64,000 nucleotides of DNA, taken from the NCBI GenBank assembly GCA_003242675.1, contig QGVE01000002.1:9448-73447 (forward strand), in the 5' to 3' direction. The position numbers and the translations under genes were made by a program. Positions 42,033 through 50,157 of the stretch are shown here, piece after piece; the stretch's first letter is position 1; each line of letters starts with the position of its first letter. A model generated the notes under the pieces. The model had not been told where the DNA came from. It worked only from the letters and a program-made list of their open reading frames with translations, and ran no database searches. The stretch is from Bacillota bacterium (GTDB lineage Bacteria > Bacillota_E > Symbiobacteriia > Symbiobacteriales > Symbiobacteriaceae).

Positions 42033-43198
42033 AGACCGAGCTCATCTACCTGGACAACGCGGCCACCTCGTGGCCCAAGCCGGCGGCCGTGGCGCGGGCG
42101 ATGGCCGAGTGCCTGGAGAAGGAGGCCGGCAACCCCGGCCGCTCCGGGCACCGGCTGTCGCTCGCCGCCAGCCGGCGGGTCTGGGCGGTGCGCCAGGCGG
42201 TGGCCGAGCTCTTCGGGGCTCCCGACCCCCTGCGGGTGATCTTCACCCCCAACGCCACCTTCGCCATCAACCTGGCCCTGGGCGGCCTGCTCTCCCCGGG
42301 CGACCGGGTGGTCTGCACGGGCATGGAGCACAACGCGGTGATCCGCCCCCTCCGGGAGCTGGAGGAGCTGGGCATCGAGGTGGCGATCGCCCCCTGCGAC
42401 CCCGACGGCCGGCTGGACCTGGAGGCGCTGCAGCGGGCGGTTGAGGCCGCCCCGACCCGGCTGGTCGTGCTCAACCACGCCAGCAACGTCACCGGCACGC
42501 TCTGCCCGGTGAAGGAGGCCGCCGCGATCGCCCGCCGCGCCGGCGCGCTGGTGCTGGTGGACGCGGCGCAGACCGCCGGCACCGTGCCCATCGACATGGT
42601 GGCCCTGGGCATCGACCTCCTGGCCTTCACCGGCCACAAGGGGCTTCTGGGCCCCACCGGAACCGGGGGGCTCATCCTCGGCGAGCGGGTGAACGCGGCG
42701 GAGATGAAGCCGCTGGTGCGCGGGGGCACCGGCTCCCGCTCGGCCCTGGAGCGGCAGCCGCCGGACCTGCCGGACCGGTTCGAGGCCGGCACCGTCAACC
42801 TCGTCGGCATCGCCGGGCTCGGGGCCGGGCTGCAGGCGCTCGCCGACCTGGGAGGCCCGGAGGAGGTCGGCCGCCGGGAGCGGGAGCTGGCCCGGCAGCT
42901 CTGGGAGGGGCTGTCGCAGATCCCCGGGGTGCGGCTCTACGGCCCGTCCGACTTTGCAGAGCGGGTCGGGGTCGTCTCGTTCACCGTCGAGGGGCGCTCC
43001 GTCTCGGAGGTGGGCGGGCGGCTGGACGAGGAGTTCGGCATCCTCACGCGCGTGGGCCTCCACTGCGCGCCGCTCGCCCACCGGACGATCGGCACGTTCC
43101 CCCAGGGGACGGTGCGGATGTCGCCCGGGCCGTTCAACACGCCCGAGCAGATCGAGCGGGCGGTCGGGGCCGTGCGGCGCATCGCCGAAGGGGCGTGA
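42029..43198 (+). CDS. Cysteine desulfurase/selenocysteine lyase-like aminotransferase class V
   Basis: A 389-residue PLP enzyme. It begins IYLDNAATSWPKP, carries the PLP Lys in AFTGHKGLLGPTG, and has the catalytic-Cys region RVGLHCAPLAHRTIGTFPQG near the C-terminus. This fits the subgroup of class V enzymes often found with selenium genes (yedE, Se/S-carrier, selD). It probably releases S or Se from cysteine or selenocysteine for a carrier. It overlaps yedE by 4 bases and is 4 bases from the next gene. No selD or selenophosphate gene is in the window. Confidence 0.88.
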   Translation: MKTELIYLDNAATSWPKPAAVARAMAECLEKEAGNPGRSGHRLSLAASRRVWAVRQAVAELFGAPDPLRVIFTPNATFAINLALGGLLSPGDRVVCTGMEHNAVIRPLRELEELGIEVAIAPCDPDGRLDLEALQRAVEAAPTRLVVLNHASNVTGTLCPVKEAAAIARRAGALVLVDAAQTAGTVPIDMVALGIDLLAFTGHKGLLGPTGTGGLILGERVNAAEMKPLVRGGTGSRSALERQPPDLPDRFEAGTVNLVGIAGLGAGLQALADLGGPEEVGRRERELARQLWEGLSQIPGVRLYGPSDFAERVGVVSFTVEGRSVSEVGGRLDEEFGILTRVGLHCAPLAHRTIGTFPQGTVRMSPGPFNTPEQIERAVGAVRRIAEGA

Positions 43199-43202
43199 CG
43201 GG

Positions 43203-43421
43203 ATGGAATACGGCGTCGCACTCTTTCCCACCATCTCGATGGCCCTGAAGGCCGAGCAGCGGCTGAAGGCGGCGGGGCTCGCCGTAAAGCTCATCCCAAC
43301 CCCCCGGCACCTCTCCAGCGACTGCGGCTTCGCCCTGCGCTTCGCCTGGGCGGACCGGGAGCGGGTGGAGGAGCTCCTGGCAGCGGGCGGGGGGGAGACG
43401 GCCGGGCTGCACCGGCTGTGA
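43203..43421 (+). CDS. Small Se/S-carrier-like protein (DUF3343 type)
   Basis: A 72-residue protein that reads YGVALFPTISMALKAEQRLK at the N-terminus and SSDCGFALRFAW around a single conserved-looking Cys (about residue 41). This matches the small DUF3343 putative Se/S-carrier family, in which a CG motif may hold the chalcogen. It begins 4 bases after the desulfurase-like gene, closing a three-gene unit with yedE. Carrier function is inferred. Confidence 0.8.
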   Translation: MEYGVALFPTISMALKAEQRLKAAGLAVKLIPTPRHLSSDCGFALRFAWADRERVEELLAAGGGETAGLHRL

Positions 43422-43467
43422 ACAGCGGCCAGTCCGGGTCCGTTTTCGGACAAGTGAGAGTTTCATC

Positions 43468-43497
43468 TTGACGGCTCCGCTTGCCGCCGACTAGAAT
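43468..43497 (+). promoter_or_regulatory. Promoter of the T-box-controlled DAHP synthase gene
   Basis: TTGACG (43468-43473), 18 bp, TAGAAT (43492-43497). Transcription would start near 43504. Confidence 0.7.
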
Positions 43498-43503
43498 AAA
43501 CTG

Positions 43504-43809
43504 CAATACGGAACAGCGATGAACGAGGAAAGTAGGCGGACGGAAGGCCATTCAGGGAGGCGGCGTCATAGACTGGAAGCGCCGCTATGGCGGTCCCCGC
43601 TGAAGTTCCCTCCGGAGCTGCCAGCTGAACGGCCGCAGGCCCTGCGGCCCAGTAGGCCCGGCCGGGTGTCCCGCCGTTACCCGGGAGCGGTGTCGAGGAG
43701 GCCGGTTTCCTCCGCACCGTCGATCGAGCGGGCCGCCGGAAGCGGCGGCTCAGAAGGGTGGTACCACGGGAGCGGCGCTCTCGTCCCTTACCGGGACGGG
43801 GGCTTTTTC
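43504..43809 (+). promoter_or_regulatory. T-box leader, probably Phe-specific, controlling DAHP synthase-chorismate mutase
   Basis: The T-box core AGGGTGGTACCACGGG is at 43755-43770. A strong terminator (43777-43787 with 43793-43803, then TTTTT) follows and competes with the antiterminator. Stem I elements are visible: GAAAGTAGG near 43528-43536 (AGTA bulge) and TGAAG just before TTC at 43606-43608, the likely specifier codon (Phe). A low level of charged tRNA-Phe would allow readthrough. The specifier call is inference; the T-box itself is clear. Confidence 0.9.
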
Positions 43810-43834
43810 ATTCGGGCAAAGGAGGCGGATGAGC

Positions 43835-44899
43835 ATGGTCGAAGGTCTGACTGCGGAGACAAGGGGAGCGCTGGCCGGTCGGTTTGCAGGCCTGCGGCTG
43901 GGCTCAGGCCGCCCTGTGGTCATCGCGGGACCGTGCAGCGTGGAGAGCGAGGAGCAGATCGTCGCCGCCGCCCGGGCGGTGAAGGCCGCGGGGGCGACGG
44001 CCCTGCGGGGAGGCGCGTTCAAGCCCCGCACGTCGCCCCGGTCCTTCCAGGGGCTGGGCGAGGAAGGGCTGCGCCTCCTGGCCATCGCCCGCGCGGAGAC
44101 GGGCCTGCCGGTCGTGACCGAGGTCATGGACACCGCGCACATCGACCTGGTGGCGGAGTACGCGGATGTGCTGCAGGTGGGGTCCCGCAACATGCAGAAC
44201 TTCGCCCTGCTGAAGCAGGTCGGCCGGGCCGGCAAGCCGGTGCTGCTGAAGCGGGGGCTCAGCGCCACCCTCGAGGAGTGGCTGTCGGCGGCGGAGTATA
44301 TCCTGGAGTCCGGCAACGACCAGGTGATCCTCTGCGAGCGGGGGATCCGCACGTTCGAGACTGCCACCCGCAACACCCTGGACCTGAGCACGGCCATCCT
44401 GGCCAAGCGGCGCTCGGGACTGCCGGTCATCATCGACCCCAGCCACGCGGCCGGGCGGAAGGACCTGATCGCGCCGCTCTCCCGGGCGGCCCTGGCCGCG
44501 GGCTTCGACGGGCTGATGATCGAGGTGCACCCGGACCCCGAGCGGGCCCTCTCCGACGCGGGGCAGCAGCTGAACTTCGCGGAGTTCCGCCGGCTGATGG
44601 TCGAGCTGGAGCTGCTCCCCGCGGACGCGCTGGATTCGATCGAGGACTGCCGGGAGGAGATCGACCGGCTGGACGAGCGCATTCTGGAGCTCCTGCAGCG
44701 CCGGATGGCGGCGGTGCGCCGGGTGGGGCAGCTGAAAGCCGCCGCGGGGCTGCCGGTGCGGCAGGAGGAGCGGGAGCTCGCGCTCATTGACCGGCTGGTC
44801 GAACGGGCCCGGGGCGAGATCGCCGAGGCGGACGTCCGGGCGATCTGGCAGGCGATCCTCGCCGCCTCCCGCCGGGAGCAGCAGTCCCTCAAGGCCTGA
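43835..44899 (+). CDS. aroF: DAHP synthase (AroF type) with C-terminal chorismate mutase domain
   Basis: A 354-residue bifunctional enzyme for the first shikimate-pathway step and the chorismate-to-prephenate step. The N-terminal DAHP synthase domain has [36 protein letters not shown] and [11 protein letters not shown]. The C-terminal domain (about residues 268-354) is AroQ-type: [15 protein letters not shown] and [15 protein letters not shown]. The order is the reverse of the Bacillus AroA(G) fusion. AAGGAGG (43819-43825) is better spaced for ATG 43835 than for 43829. It is controlled by the T-box leader upstream. Confidence 0.93.
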   Translation: MVEGLTAETRGALAGRFAGLRLGSGRPVVIAGPCSVESEEQIVAAARAVKAAGATALRGGAFKPRTSPRSFQGLGEEGLRLLAIARAETGLPVVTEVMDTAHIDLVAEYADVLQVGSRNMQNFALLKQVGRAGKPVLLKRGLSATLEEWLSAAEYILESGNDQVILCERGIRTFETATRNTLDLSTAILAKRRSGLPVIIDPSHAAGRKDLIAPLSRAALAAGFDGLMIEVHPDPERALSDAGQQLNFAEFRRLMVELELLPADALDSIEDCREEIDRLDERILELLQRRMAAVRRVGQLKAAAGLPVRQEERELALIDRLVERARGEIAEADVRAIWQAILAASRREQQSLKA

Positions 44900-45040
44900 T
44901 CTCGCCCCCGGGGGCCGTCCACACGGGCCCGCACAGGCGCCCGGCGGACGGCCCCTGCTGCGCGCCTTGCGGGTCACCCCCTGCAGGAGGCGGCGGCCCC
45001 CGCCCCGAAACAAGACCGGACGCAGGACGACGAGGGGGCA

Positions 45041-46417
45041 GTGACGGTGGCGAAGTCCAGGAGCGCGTTCTTCTGCCAGGAGTGCGGCTACGAGTCGCCG
45101 CGGTGGATGGGGCGCTGCCCCGGCTGCGGCGCGTGGAACACCATGGTGGAGGAGCCGGTGACCCGCCCGGACGGGCCGGGGCCGCTGGCGCCCGACCTCG
45201 GCGGGGGCGGGGAGCCGGTCGCGATCGGCGACGTGGCGGCCGACGATGCGGAGCGGATGGAGACGGGGATGGACGAGCTCGACCGGGTGCTGGGCGGCGG
45301 GATCGTGCCCGGCTCCTTCGTGCTCGTGGGCGGCGACCCCGGCATCGGCAAGTCCACCCTGCTCCTGCAGCTGGCCGCGTGCGTCGCCCGGCGGTACGGC
45401 ACGGTGCTCTACGTCTCCGGGGAGGAGTCCGCCCGGCAGATCCGGCTCCGGGCCGACCGGATCGGGACGCTGGAGCCGCGCCTCTTGGTGCTGGCCGAGA
45501 CGAACCTGGAGGCCATCACCCGCCACGCCGCCCAGGCGGCGCCCCGGCTGCTCATCGTCGACTCCATCCAGACGGTCTTCCGGCCGGACCTGCCCTCGGC
45601 CCCCGGCTCCGTCAGCCAGGTGCGGGAGTGCGCCGCCCACCTGCTGCGGGTCGCGAAGGGGCAGAACATCGCGGTGTTCGTCGTGGGCCACGTGACCAAG
45701 GAGGGGTCGCTCGCCGGTCCGCGGGTGCTGGAGCACATCGTGGACACCGTGCTCTACTTCGAGGGGGAGCGGCACGCCAGCTTCCGCGTGCTGCGGGCGG
45801 TCAAGAACCGCTTCGGCTCGACCAACGAGATCGGCATCTTCGAGATGCGCGACTCCGGCCTGGTGCCGGTGGGCAACGCGTCGCAGCTCTTCCTCGCGGA
45901 GCGGCCGCTGGAGGTGGCGGGCTCCGTGGTGCTGCCGGCGATGGAGGGCACCCGCCCGCTTCTGGTGGAGGTGCAGGCGCTGGTCAGCGCGTCCACCTTC
46001 GTGACGCCGCGCCGGACCGCGGAGGGGATCGACCTGAGCCGGCTGCAGCTGATCATCGCGGTGCTGGAGAAGCGGGTGGGGCTCTTGCTCGGCAACCACG
46101 ACGCCTACGTGAAGGTGGCCGGCGGGGTGCGGCTGGCGGAGCCGGCCATCGACCTCGCCCTGGCCGTCGCGCTGGCCTCCAGCTTCCGGGACCAGCCCCC
46201 CGACCCGCAGACGGCGGTCGTCGGCGAGGTCGGGCTGGCCGGCGAGGTGCGCGCGGTCTCCCGGATCGAGCCGCGCATCCGCGAGGCGGAGAAGATGGGC
46301 TTTACCCGCATGGTATTGCCGAAGGCCAACCTCCGTAGCCTATCCGTAAAGACTGCGTTGGAGCTCATCGGGGTGGAGACGGTCATGGAAGGGCTGGAGG
46401 CGGCCCTCCGTCGCTGA
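45041..46417 (+). CDS. radA: DNA repair protein RadA
   Basis: A 458-residue RecA-like helicase that helps branch migration in recombination. The N-terminal zinc motif is CQECG and CPGCGAWN. Walker A is GGDPGIGKST, the RadA signature is KNRFGSTNEIG, and a C-terminal Lon-like domain contains GVRLAEPAIDLA. GTG 45041 follows GAGGGGGC. It is followed 23 bases later by disA, the usual Firmicutes pairing. The 140-base gap before it is GC-rich with no clear signal. Confidence 0.96.
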   Translation: MTVAKSRSAFFCQECGYESPRWMGRCPGCGAWNTMVEEPVTRPDGPGPLAPDLGGGGEPVAIGDVAADDAERMETGMDELDRVLGGGIVPGSFVLVGGDPGIGKSTLLLQLAACVARRYGTVLYVSGEESARQIRLRADRIGTLEPRLLVLAETNLEAITRHAAQAAPRLLIVDSIQTVFRPDLPSAPGSVSQVRECAAHLLRVAKGQNIAVFVVGHVTKEGSLAGPRVLEHIVDTVLYFEGERHASFRVLRAVKNRFGSTNEIGIFEMRDSGLVPVGNASQLFLAERPLEVAGSVVLPAMEGTRPLLVEVQALVSASTFVTPRRTAEGIDLSRLQLIIAVLEKRVGLLLGNHDAYVKVAGGVRLAEPAIDLALAVALASSFRDQPPDPQTAVVGEVGLAGEVRAVSRIEPRIREAEKMGFTRMVLPKANLRSLSVKTALELIGVETVMEGLEAALRR

Positions 46418-46440
46418 GGCCCGGCCGGGGGGGTGCGGGC

Positions 46441-47496
46441 GTGGAGGAGAGGAGCGGATTCTGGCAGGTCCTGCAGCAGCTCGCCCCGGGCACGGCCCTG
46501 CGGGAGGGGCTGGAGTCGATCCTGCTGGCCCGGACCGGGGCGCTGATCGTGGTCGGCGACTCCCCCGAGGTGCTCGCGCTCGTGGACGGCGGCTTCCGCC
46601 TGGACTGCGAGTTCACGCCGGAGCGGCTTTACGAGCTGGCCAAGCTGGACGGGGCGATCGTCCTCACCCGGGACGCCCGGCGCATCCTCTATGCCAACGC
46701 CATGCTGGTGCCCGACCCGTCGATCCCCACCAGCGAGACCGGCACCCGGCACCGCACGGCGGAGCGGGTGGCCCGGCAGACGGGCGAGCTGGTGATCTCC
46801 ATCTCCCAGCGGCGGAACCTGATCACCCTCTACCAGGGCCCGGTGAAGTACATCCTGCGGGACTTCGCCGTCGTCCTGACCAAGGCCAACCAGGCCCTGC
46901 AGACCCTGGAGAAGTACAAGCTGGTCCGGGACCAGGCGGTGGCCCGCCTTTCGGCGCTGGAGCTGGACGACATGGTCAGCGCCCTGGACGTGGCCCTGGT
47001 GGTGCAGCGCACGGAGATGCTCCTCCGCATCGGCAAGGAGATCGAGCGGTACATCGTCGAGCTGGGCACCGAGGGGCGGCTGGTCGCGATGCAGCTGGAG
47101 GAGCTGACGGCCGGCGTCGCGGCGGAGGGGCTGCTCATCCTGCGCGACTACGCCAGCACCGACGACCCCGGGCACGCCGCGGCCCTCCGGCAGCAGATGG
47201 CGGAGTGGCCGTACGAGGGGCTGCAGGACCTCGCCGCGATCGCCCGGCTGCTGGGCGCCGGTTCCCTGGACAGCCCCATGGGGGCCCGTGGCTACCGGAT
47301 GCTGCGGCGCATCCCCCGGCTGCCGTCCTCCGTCATCGAGAACCTGGTGGCCCGGTTCGGAACGCTCCAGCGGGTGCTCGGCGCCTCGCTGGAGGAGCTG
47401 GACGACGTGGAGGGCATCGGCGAGGTCCGGGCGCGGGCCATCCAGGAGGGGCTGCGCCGGCTGCGGATGCAGTTTGCGCTGGAGCGGCTGGTGTAG
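46441..47496 (+). CDS. disA: DNA-integrity scanning diadenylate cyclase DisA
   Basis: A 351-residue enzyme that makes c-di-AMP and scans DNA for damage. The DAC domain has LDGAIVL (the DGA motif) and GTRHRTAERVARQTG (the RHR motif). A central helical linker (DAVAR region near 170) precedes a C-terminal helix-hairpin-helix domain with FGTLQRVLGASLEELDDVEG. GTG 46441 is used. It forms a unit with radA and ends at a terminator shared with the convergent minus-strand gene. Confidence 0.96.
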   Translation: MEERSGFWQVLQQLAPGTALREGLESILLARTGALIVVGDSPEVLALVDGGFRLDCEFTPERLYELAKLDGAIVLTRDARRILYANAMLVPDPSIPTSETGTRHRTAERVARQTGELVISISQRRNLITLYQGPVKYILRDFAVVLTKANQALQTLEKYKLVRDQAVARLSALELDDMVSALDVALVVQRTEMLLRIGKEIERYIVELGTEGRLVAMQLEELTAGVAAEGLLILRDYASTDDPGHAAALRQQMAEWPYEGLQDLAAIARLLGAGSLDSPMGARGYRMLRRIPRLPSSVIENLVARFGTLQRVLGASLEELDDVEGIGEVRARAIQEGLRRLRMQFALERLV

Positions 47497-47504
47497 GGGA
47501 AACG

Positions 47505-47536
47505 AAAAAGGCCCGAGCCTGGCTCGGGCTTCTTCT
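47505..47536. terminator. Bidirectional terminator between disA and the convergent gene
   Basis: A 7-bp stem (47511-47517 with 47523-47529) with a 5-nt loop. A TTCTTCT tract follows on the plus strand, and AAAAA upstream gives a T run on the minus strand. Confidence 0.82.
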
Positions 47537-47549
47537 CGTGTCCGGCGGG

Positions 47550-47948
47550 TCAGTCGGCGAAGTTGAACAGCCCCAGGGCCGTCAGCTTCTTGTGCTCCTG
47601 CAGCATGACGTCGTAGAGGTTGAGGTCCAGCACGTTGCAGAGCGCGGCAAGGTAGAACAGGTGGTTGCCGATCTCCGCCTCGATCACCTCGCGGCAGTGG
47701 TCGCAGAGCTTGCCGGTGATGTGGTCCTTGGCGTGGTCGCGCATCTGCTCCAGCGTCGCGTCCTCGGGGTAGCGCTGCTTCGCCCCGTGAATCTCGATGC
47801 ATCCGCAGGAGGTCACCGACTTGGTGAGCGCCCGGTTCACGCGTGCGTTGGACTCCTGAAACTTGGCCAGGATGTCCAGCACGCTGCGGTGGCGGATGAG
47901 GCACTCGTTCACCGTCTCCTGAAATTGGTCACACAGCAGGTCCTTCAT
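47550..47948 (-). CDS. Small Cys-containing protein with MazG-like helices, function unknown
   Basis: A 132-residue helical protein. It contains TSCGCIEIH and LCDHCREVIEAEIGNHLFYL. The last part, EIGNHLFYLAALCNVLDLNL, resembles the EExG-D...LYLAALA helices of MazG-type nucleotide pyrophosphohydrolases, but the catalytic acidic motif is incomplete. The Cys pairs could bind metal. ATG 47948 follows GAGAGGTGAG. A good promoter (TTGTCC-17-TACAAT) lies at 48030-48058. Short proteins of this look occur in clostridia, I believe, but I cannot name the family with certainty. Confidence 0.68.
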   Translation of the reverse strand: MKDLLCDQFQETVNECLIRHRSVLDILAKFQESNARVNRALTKSVTSCGCIEIHGAKQRYPEDATLEQMRDHAKDHITGKLCDHCREVIEAEIGNHLFYLAALCNVLDLNLYDVMLQEHKKLTALGLFNFAD

Positions 47949-48029
47949 CCAAGACTCACCTCTCACTCCCGTCCCGGGCCGGGGGACGCCGGGTTATGCG
48001 ACGCCGGTTGACGGATCCTGGCTGGTTCT

Positions 48030-48058
48030 ATTGTAGCAGAGCCAACCCGAGGGGACAA
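48030..48058 (-). promoter_or_regulatory. Promoter of the MazG-like small gene
   Basis: On the minus strand TTGTCC (48058-48053), 17 bp, TACAAT (48035-48030), about 80 bases before the start. Confidence 0.65.
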
Positions 48059-48140
48059 ACGACGCCCTCTGGAAATCCTTTACAGGTGGCGCCGGCACAA
48101 AACGAGAGGGCGGAGGCACTGCCCTCCTCCGCCCTCTGCC

Positions 48141-48216
48141 TGGTGGAGCTAAGGGGACTCGAACCCCCGACCTCGTGAGTGCGATTCACGCGCTCTCCCA
48201 ACTGAGCTATAGCCCC
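48141..48216 (-). tRNA. tRNA-Ala (anticodon CGC)
   Basis: A 76-nt cloverleaf with encoded CCA on the minus strand. The anticodon loop ATCGCAC gives CGC with U33, and G3:U70 is in the acceptor stem. It is a second alanine isoacceptor in this window, decoding GCG. Confidence 0.97.
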
Positions 48217-48228
48217 GTTGACGCTCCC

Positions 48229-48257
48229 ATTGTACGGCCCCCCCGGGCGGCCGTCAA
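48229..48257 (-). promoter_or_regulatory. Promoter of tRNA-Ala(CGC)
   Basis: On the minus strand TTGACG (48257-48252), 17 bp, TACAAT (48234-48229), ending 12 bases before the tRNA. Confidence 0.8.
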
Positions 48258-48291
48258 GCCGGTCCTGGTTATCAGACGATTCCAGCGAACC

Positions 48292-48321
48292 TTGACATAT
48301 GCGAAGGCAACATCATATAAT
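48292..48321 (+). promoter_or_regulatory. First of two tandem promoters of carD
   Basis: TTGACA (48292-48297), 18 bp, TATAAT (48316-48321): consensus hexamers, so probably strong. Confidence 0.82.
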
Positions 48322-48331
48322 TAAACTTTTC

Positions 48332-48361
48332 TTGACAAAGGTGCGGGGTCTCTGCTATGCT
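48332..48361 (+). promoter_or_regulatory. Second of two tandem promoters of carD
   Basis: TTGACA (48332-48337), 18 bp, TATGCT (48356-48361) with TGC before it (extended -10). It lies 40 bases downstream of the first promoter. Confidence 0.72.
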
Positions 48362-48428
48362 CAGCACTGGAGGAGGGGCCCGCCCGGCCGCTTCGGCCCG
48401 GGCCGCCGGAGCAGGTGGGGGTGATCCG

Positions 48429-48908
48429 GTGTTCCAGGTGGGCGACAAGGTCGTTTACCCCATGCTCGGCGCCGGCATCATCGAGGCGATCGAGGAGCGC
48501 GAGGTGCTGGGCGAGCGGAAGCGCTACTACGTGCTGCGCCTGCCGGTGGCCGACATGCGGGTGATGGTGCCCTGCGACGGGCCGCAGAAGGCCGGGATGC
48601 GCGCGGTCATGTCCGAGCAGGTCTTCCAGCAGGTCCTGCAGGTGCTTCGCTCCCGGACCCGGGAGGCGGAGGGGAACTGGAGCCACCGCTACCGCACGAA
48701 CATGGAGAAGATCCGCAGCGGCGACGTCCTGGCGCTGGCCGAGGTCGTGCGCACGCTCTCCCAGCGGGACCGGGAGAAGGGGCTGTCCACCGGGGAGCGC
48801 AAGATGCTGGACAGCGCGCGGCAGATCCTCCTCTCCGAGATCGTCCTGACCAGAGGCCTCGAGCTGGAGCAGGCCAATTCGCTGCTGGATCGCGTTCTCG
48901 CCCAGTGA
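48429..48908 (+). CDS. carD: CarD-family transcriptional regulator
   Basis: A 159-residue RNA-polymerase-binding protein of the CarD/CdnL family, which stabilises open promoter complexes, often at rRNA promoters. The N-terminal RID (Tudor-like) domain is FQVGDKVVYPMLGAGIIEAI with YYVLRLPVADMRVMVP. The C-terminal helical part has RYRTNMEKIRSGDVLALAEV. GGGGGTGA precedes GTG 48429. The ATG at 48357 is rejected, since it overlaps a promoter -10. A hairpin follows at 48912. Confidence 0.93.
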   Translation: MFQVGDKVVYPMLGAGIIEAIEEREVLGERKRYYVLRLPVADMRVMVPCDGPQKAGMRAVMSEQVFQQVLQVLRSRTREAEGNWSHRYRTNMEKIRSGDVLALAEVVRTLSQRDREKGLSTGERKMLDSARQILLSEIVLTRGLELEQANSLLDRVLAQ

Positions 48909-48911
48909 GGC

Positions 48912-48940
48912 GGCGCCGGGCACCCGGCGCCCTTGCCCTT
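48912..48940 (+). terminator. Hairpin terminator after carD
   Basis: A 9-bp stem (48912-48920 with 48923-48931) with a very short loop, then CTTGCCCTTT. Confidence 0.6.
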
Positions 48941-49050
48941 TGGTCCGAGTATGGGTCGGCCGGCGAACCCGGGCCTCGTTACGTGCGTCTCAATAGCAGG
49001 GGGGCGGCTGGTCGGGGCGAAGCGCCCTCCCAGTTTGCAGAAGGGGGTGA

Positions 49051-50157
49051 ATGCGGTTGAGAAAGAACCTGCGGATCGTGCTCACCATCGCAGGCATCCT
49101 GAGCGGCTTCGGTTCCACGTTCCTGTGGCGGGAGAGCGTCGCCCTTCTGCTTTCGATTCCGGAGCACTGGGGCTTCACCCTGCTGTTTTTCGCCGTGGGT
49201 AGCCTGTTGGGCGGTCTGGTGGGGTTCGGACTCTACCCATTCGTGACTTGGCTGGAAGGTCGACTGGCGCGGACGGCATTCATCGATATCATACTGGGAT
49301 CGGTTGGACTCATAAGCGGGCTGTTGATTGCGGCCCTCCTGAGCTTCTTCACGGCCAAGATCCCGCTGTTCGGCGGCGTGATCTCGGTCCTCAGCGCGGT
49401 GATCTTCGGCTACCTGGGCATGACCGTCACCACCCGCAAGCGGGAGGAGGTGGCGGAGGCGCTCGCCTCGGTCGTGAGCCGCTCGTCCCGGAAGGAGCAG
49501 GGGGGAGGCGCGCAGCCGGGCAAGGGCCGGGAGTATAAGGGGATCAGCCGGCCGAAGATCCTCGACACCTCGGTCATCATCGACGGCCGGATCGCGGACA
49601 TCGTCCGGGCCGGCTTCCTGGAGGGGCCGCTGATCGTGCCCTCCTCCGTGCTGGAGGAGCTGCGGCACATCGCGGACTCCCCCGACGTGCTGAAGCGCAA
49701 CCGGGGCCGGCGGGGGCTGGACATCCTGAACGAGATCCAGAAGATGCCCGGCGCCGACGTGCGCATCTACGAGGGCGAGATCGACGCCCCCGAGGTGGAC
49801 ATCAAGCTGCTGAAGCTGGCCAAGATGCTGGGCGGCGTGGTCGTCACCAACGATTTCAACCTGAACAAAGTCGCCGGCCTGCAGGGCGTCCGGGTGCTCA
49901 ACATCAACGAGCTGGCCAACGCCCTGAAGCCGATCGTCCTGCCCGGGGAGGAGATGACCGTCTCGGTGGTGAAGGACGGGAAGGAGCCGGGCCAGGGCGT
50001 GGGCTACCTGGACGACGGCACGATGATCGTGGTCGACGGCGGCAAGCGCTACATCGGGGATACGATCGACGTGCTGGTCACGTCGGTCATCCAGACCGCA
50101 GCCGGCCGCATGATCTTTGCCAAGCCCAAGGTGTCGGTGGAGAAGGTGGCGCCGTGA
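49051..50157 (+). CDS. yacL: PIN/TRAM-domain membrane protein (YacL family)
   Basis: A 368-residue protein: four TM helices (about residues 8-125), then a PIN nuclease domain (ILDTSVIIDGRIADI and VVTNDFNLNKVAG, with acidic metal residues) and a C-terminal TRAM domain (VSVVKDGKEPGQGVGYLDDG). This architecture is the conserved YacL family next to disA in Firmicutes. RNA is a likely target of the PIN/TRAM part; the exact role is not established. AAGGGGGTGA touches ATG 49051; TTG 49057 is an alternative start. Confidence 0.9.
   Translation: MRLRKNLRIVLTIAGILSGFGSTFLWRESVALLLSIPEHWGFTLLFFAVGSLLGGLVGFGLYPFVTWLEGRLARTAFIDIILGSVGLISGLLIAALLSFFTAKIPLFGGVISVLSAVIFGYLGMTVTTRKREEVAEALASVVSRSSRKEQGGGAQPGKGREYKGISRPKILDTSVIIDGRIADIVRAGFLEGPLIVPSSVLEELRHIADSPDVLKRNRGRRGLDILNEIQKMPGADVRIYEGEIDAPEVDIKLLKLAKMLGGVVVTNDFNLNKVAGLQGVRVLNINELANALKPIVLPGEEMTVSVVKDGKEPGQGVGYLDDGTMIVVDGGKRYIGDTIDVLVTSVIQTAAGRMIFAKPKVSVEKVAP

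Noticed and set aside
48357..48428. ATG 48357 as the carD start
   Set aside because: It overlaps the -10 of the second promoter. GTG 48429 has a proper ribosome site and matches the family N-terminus.
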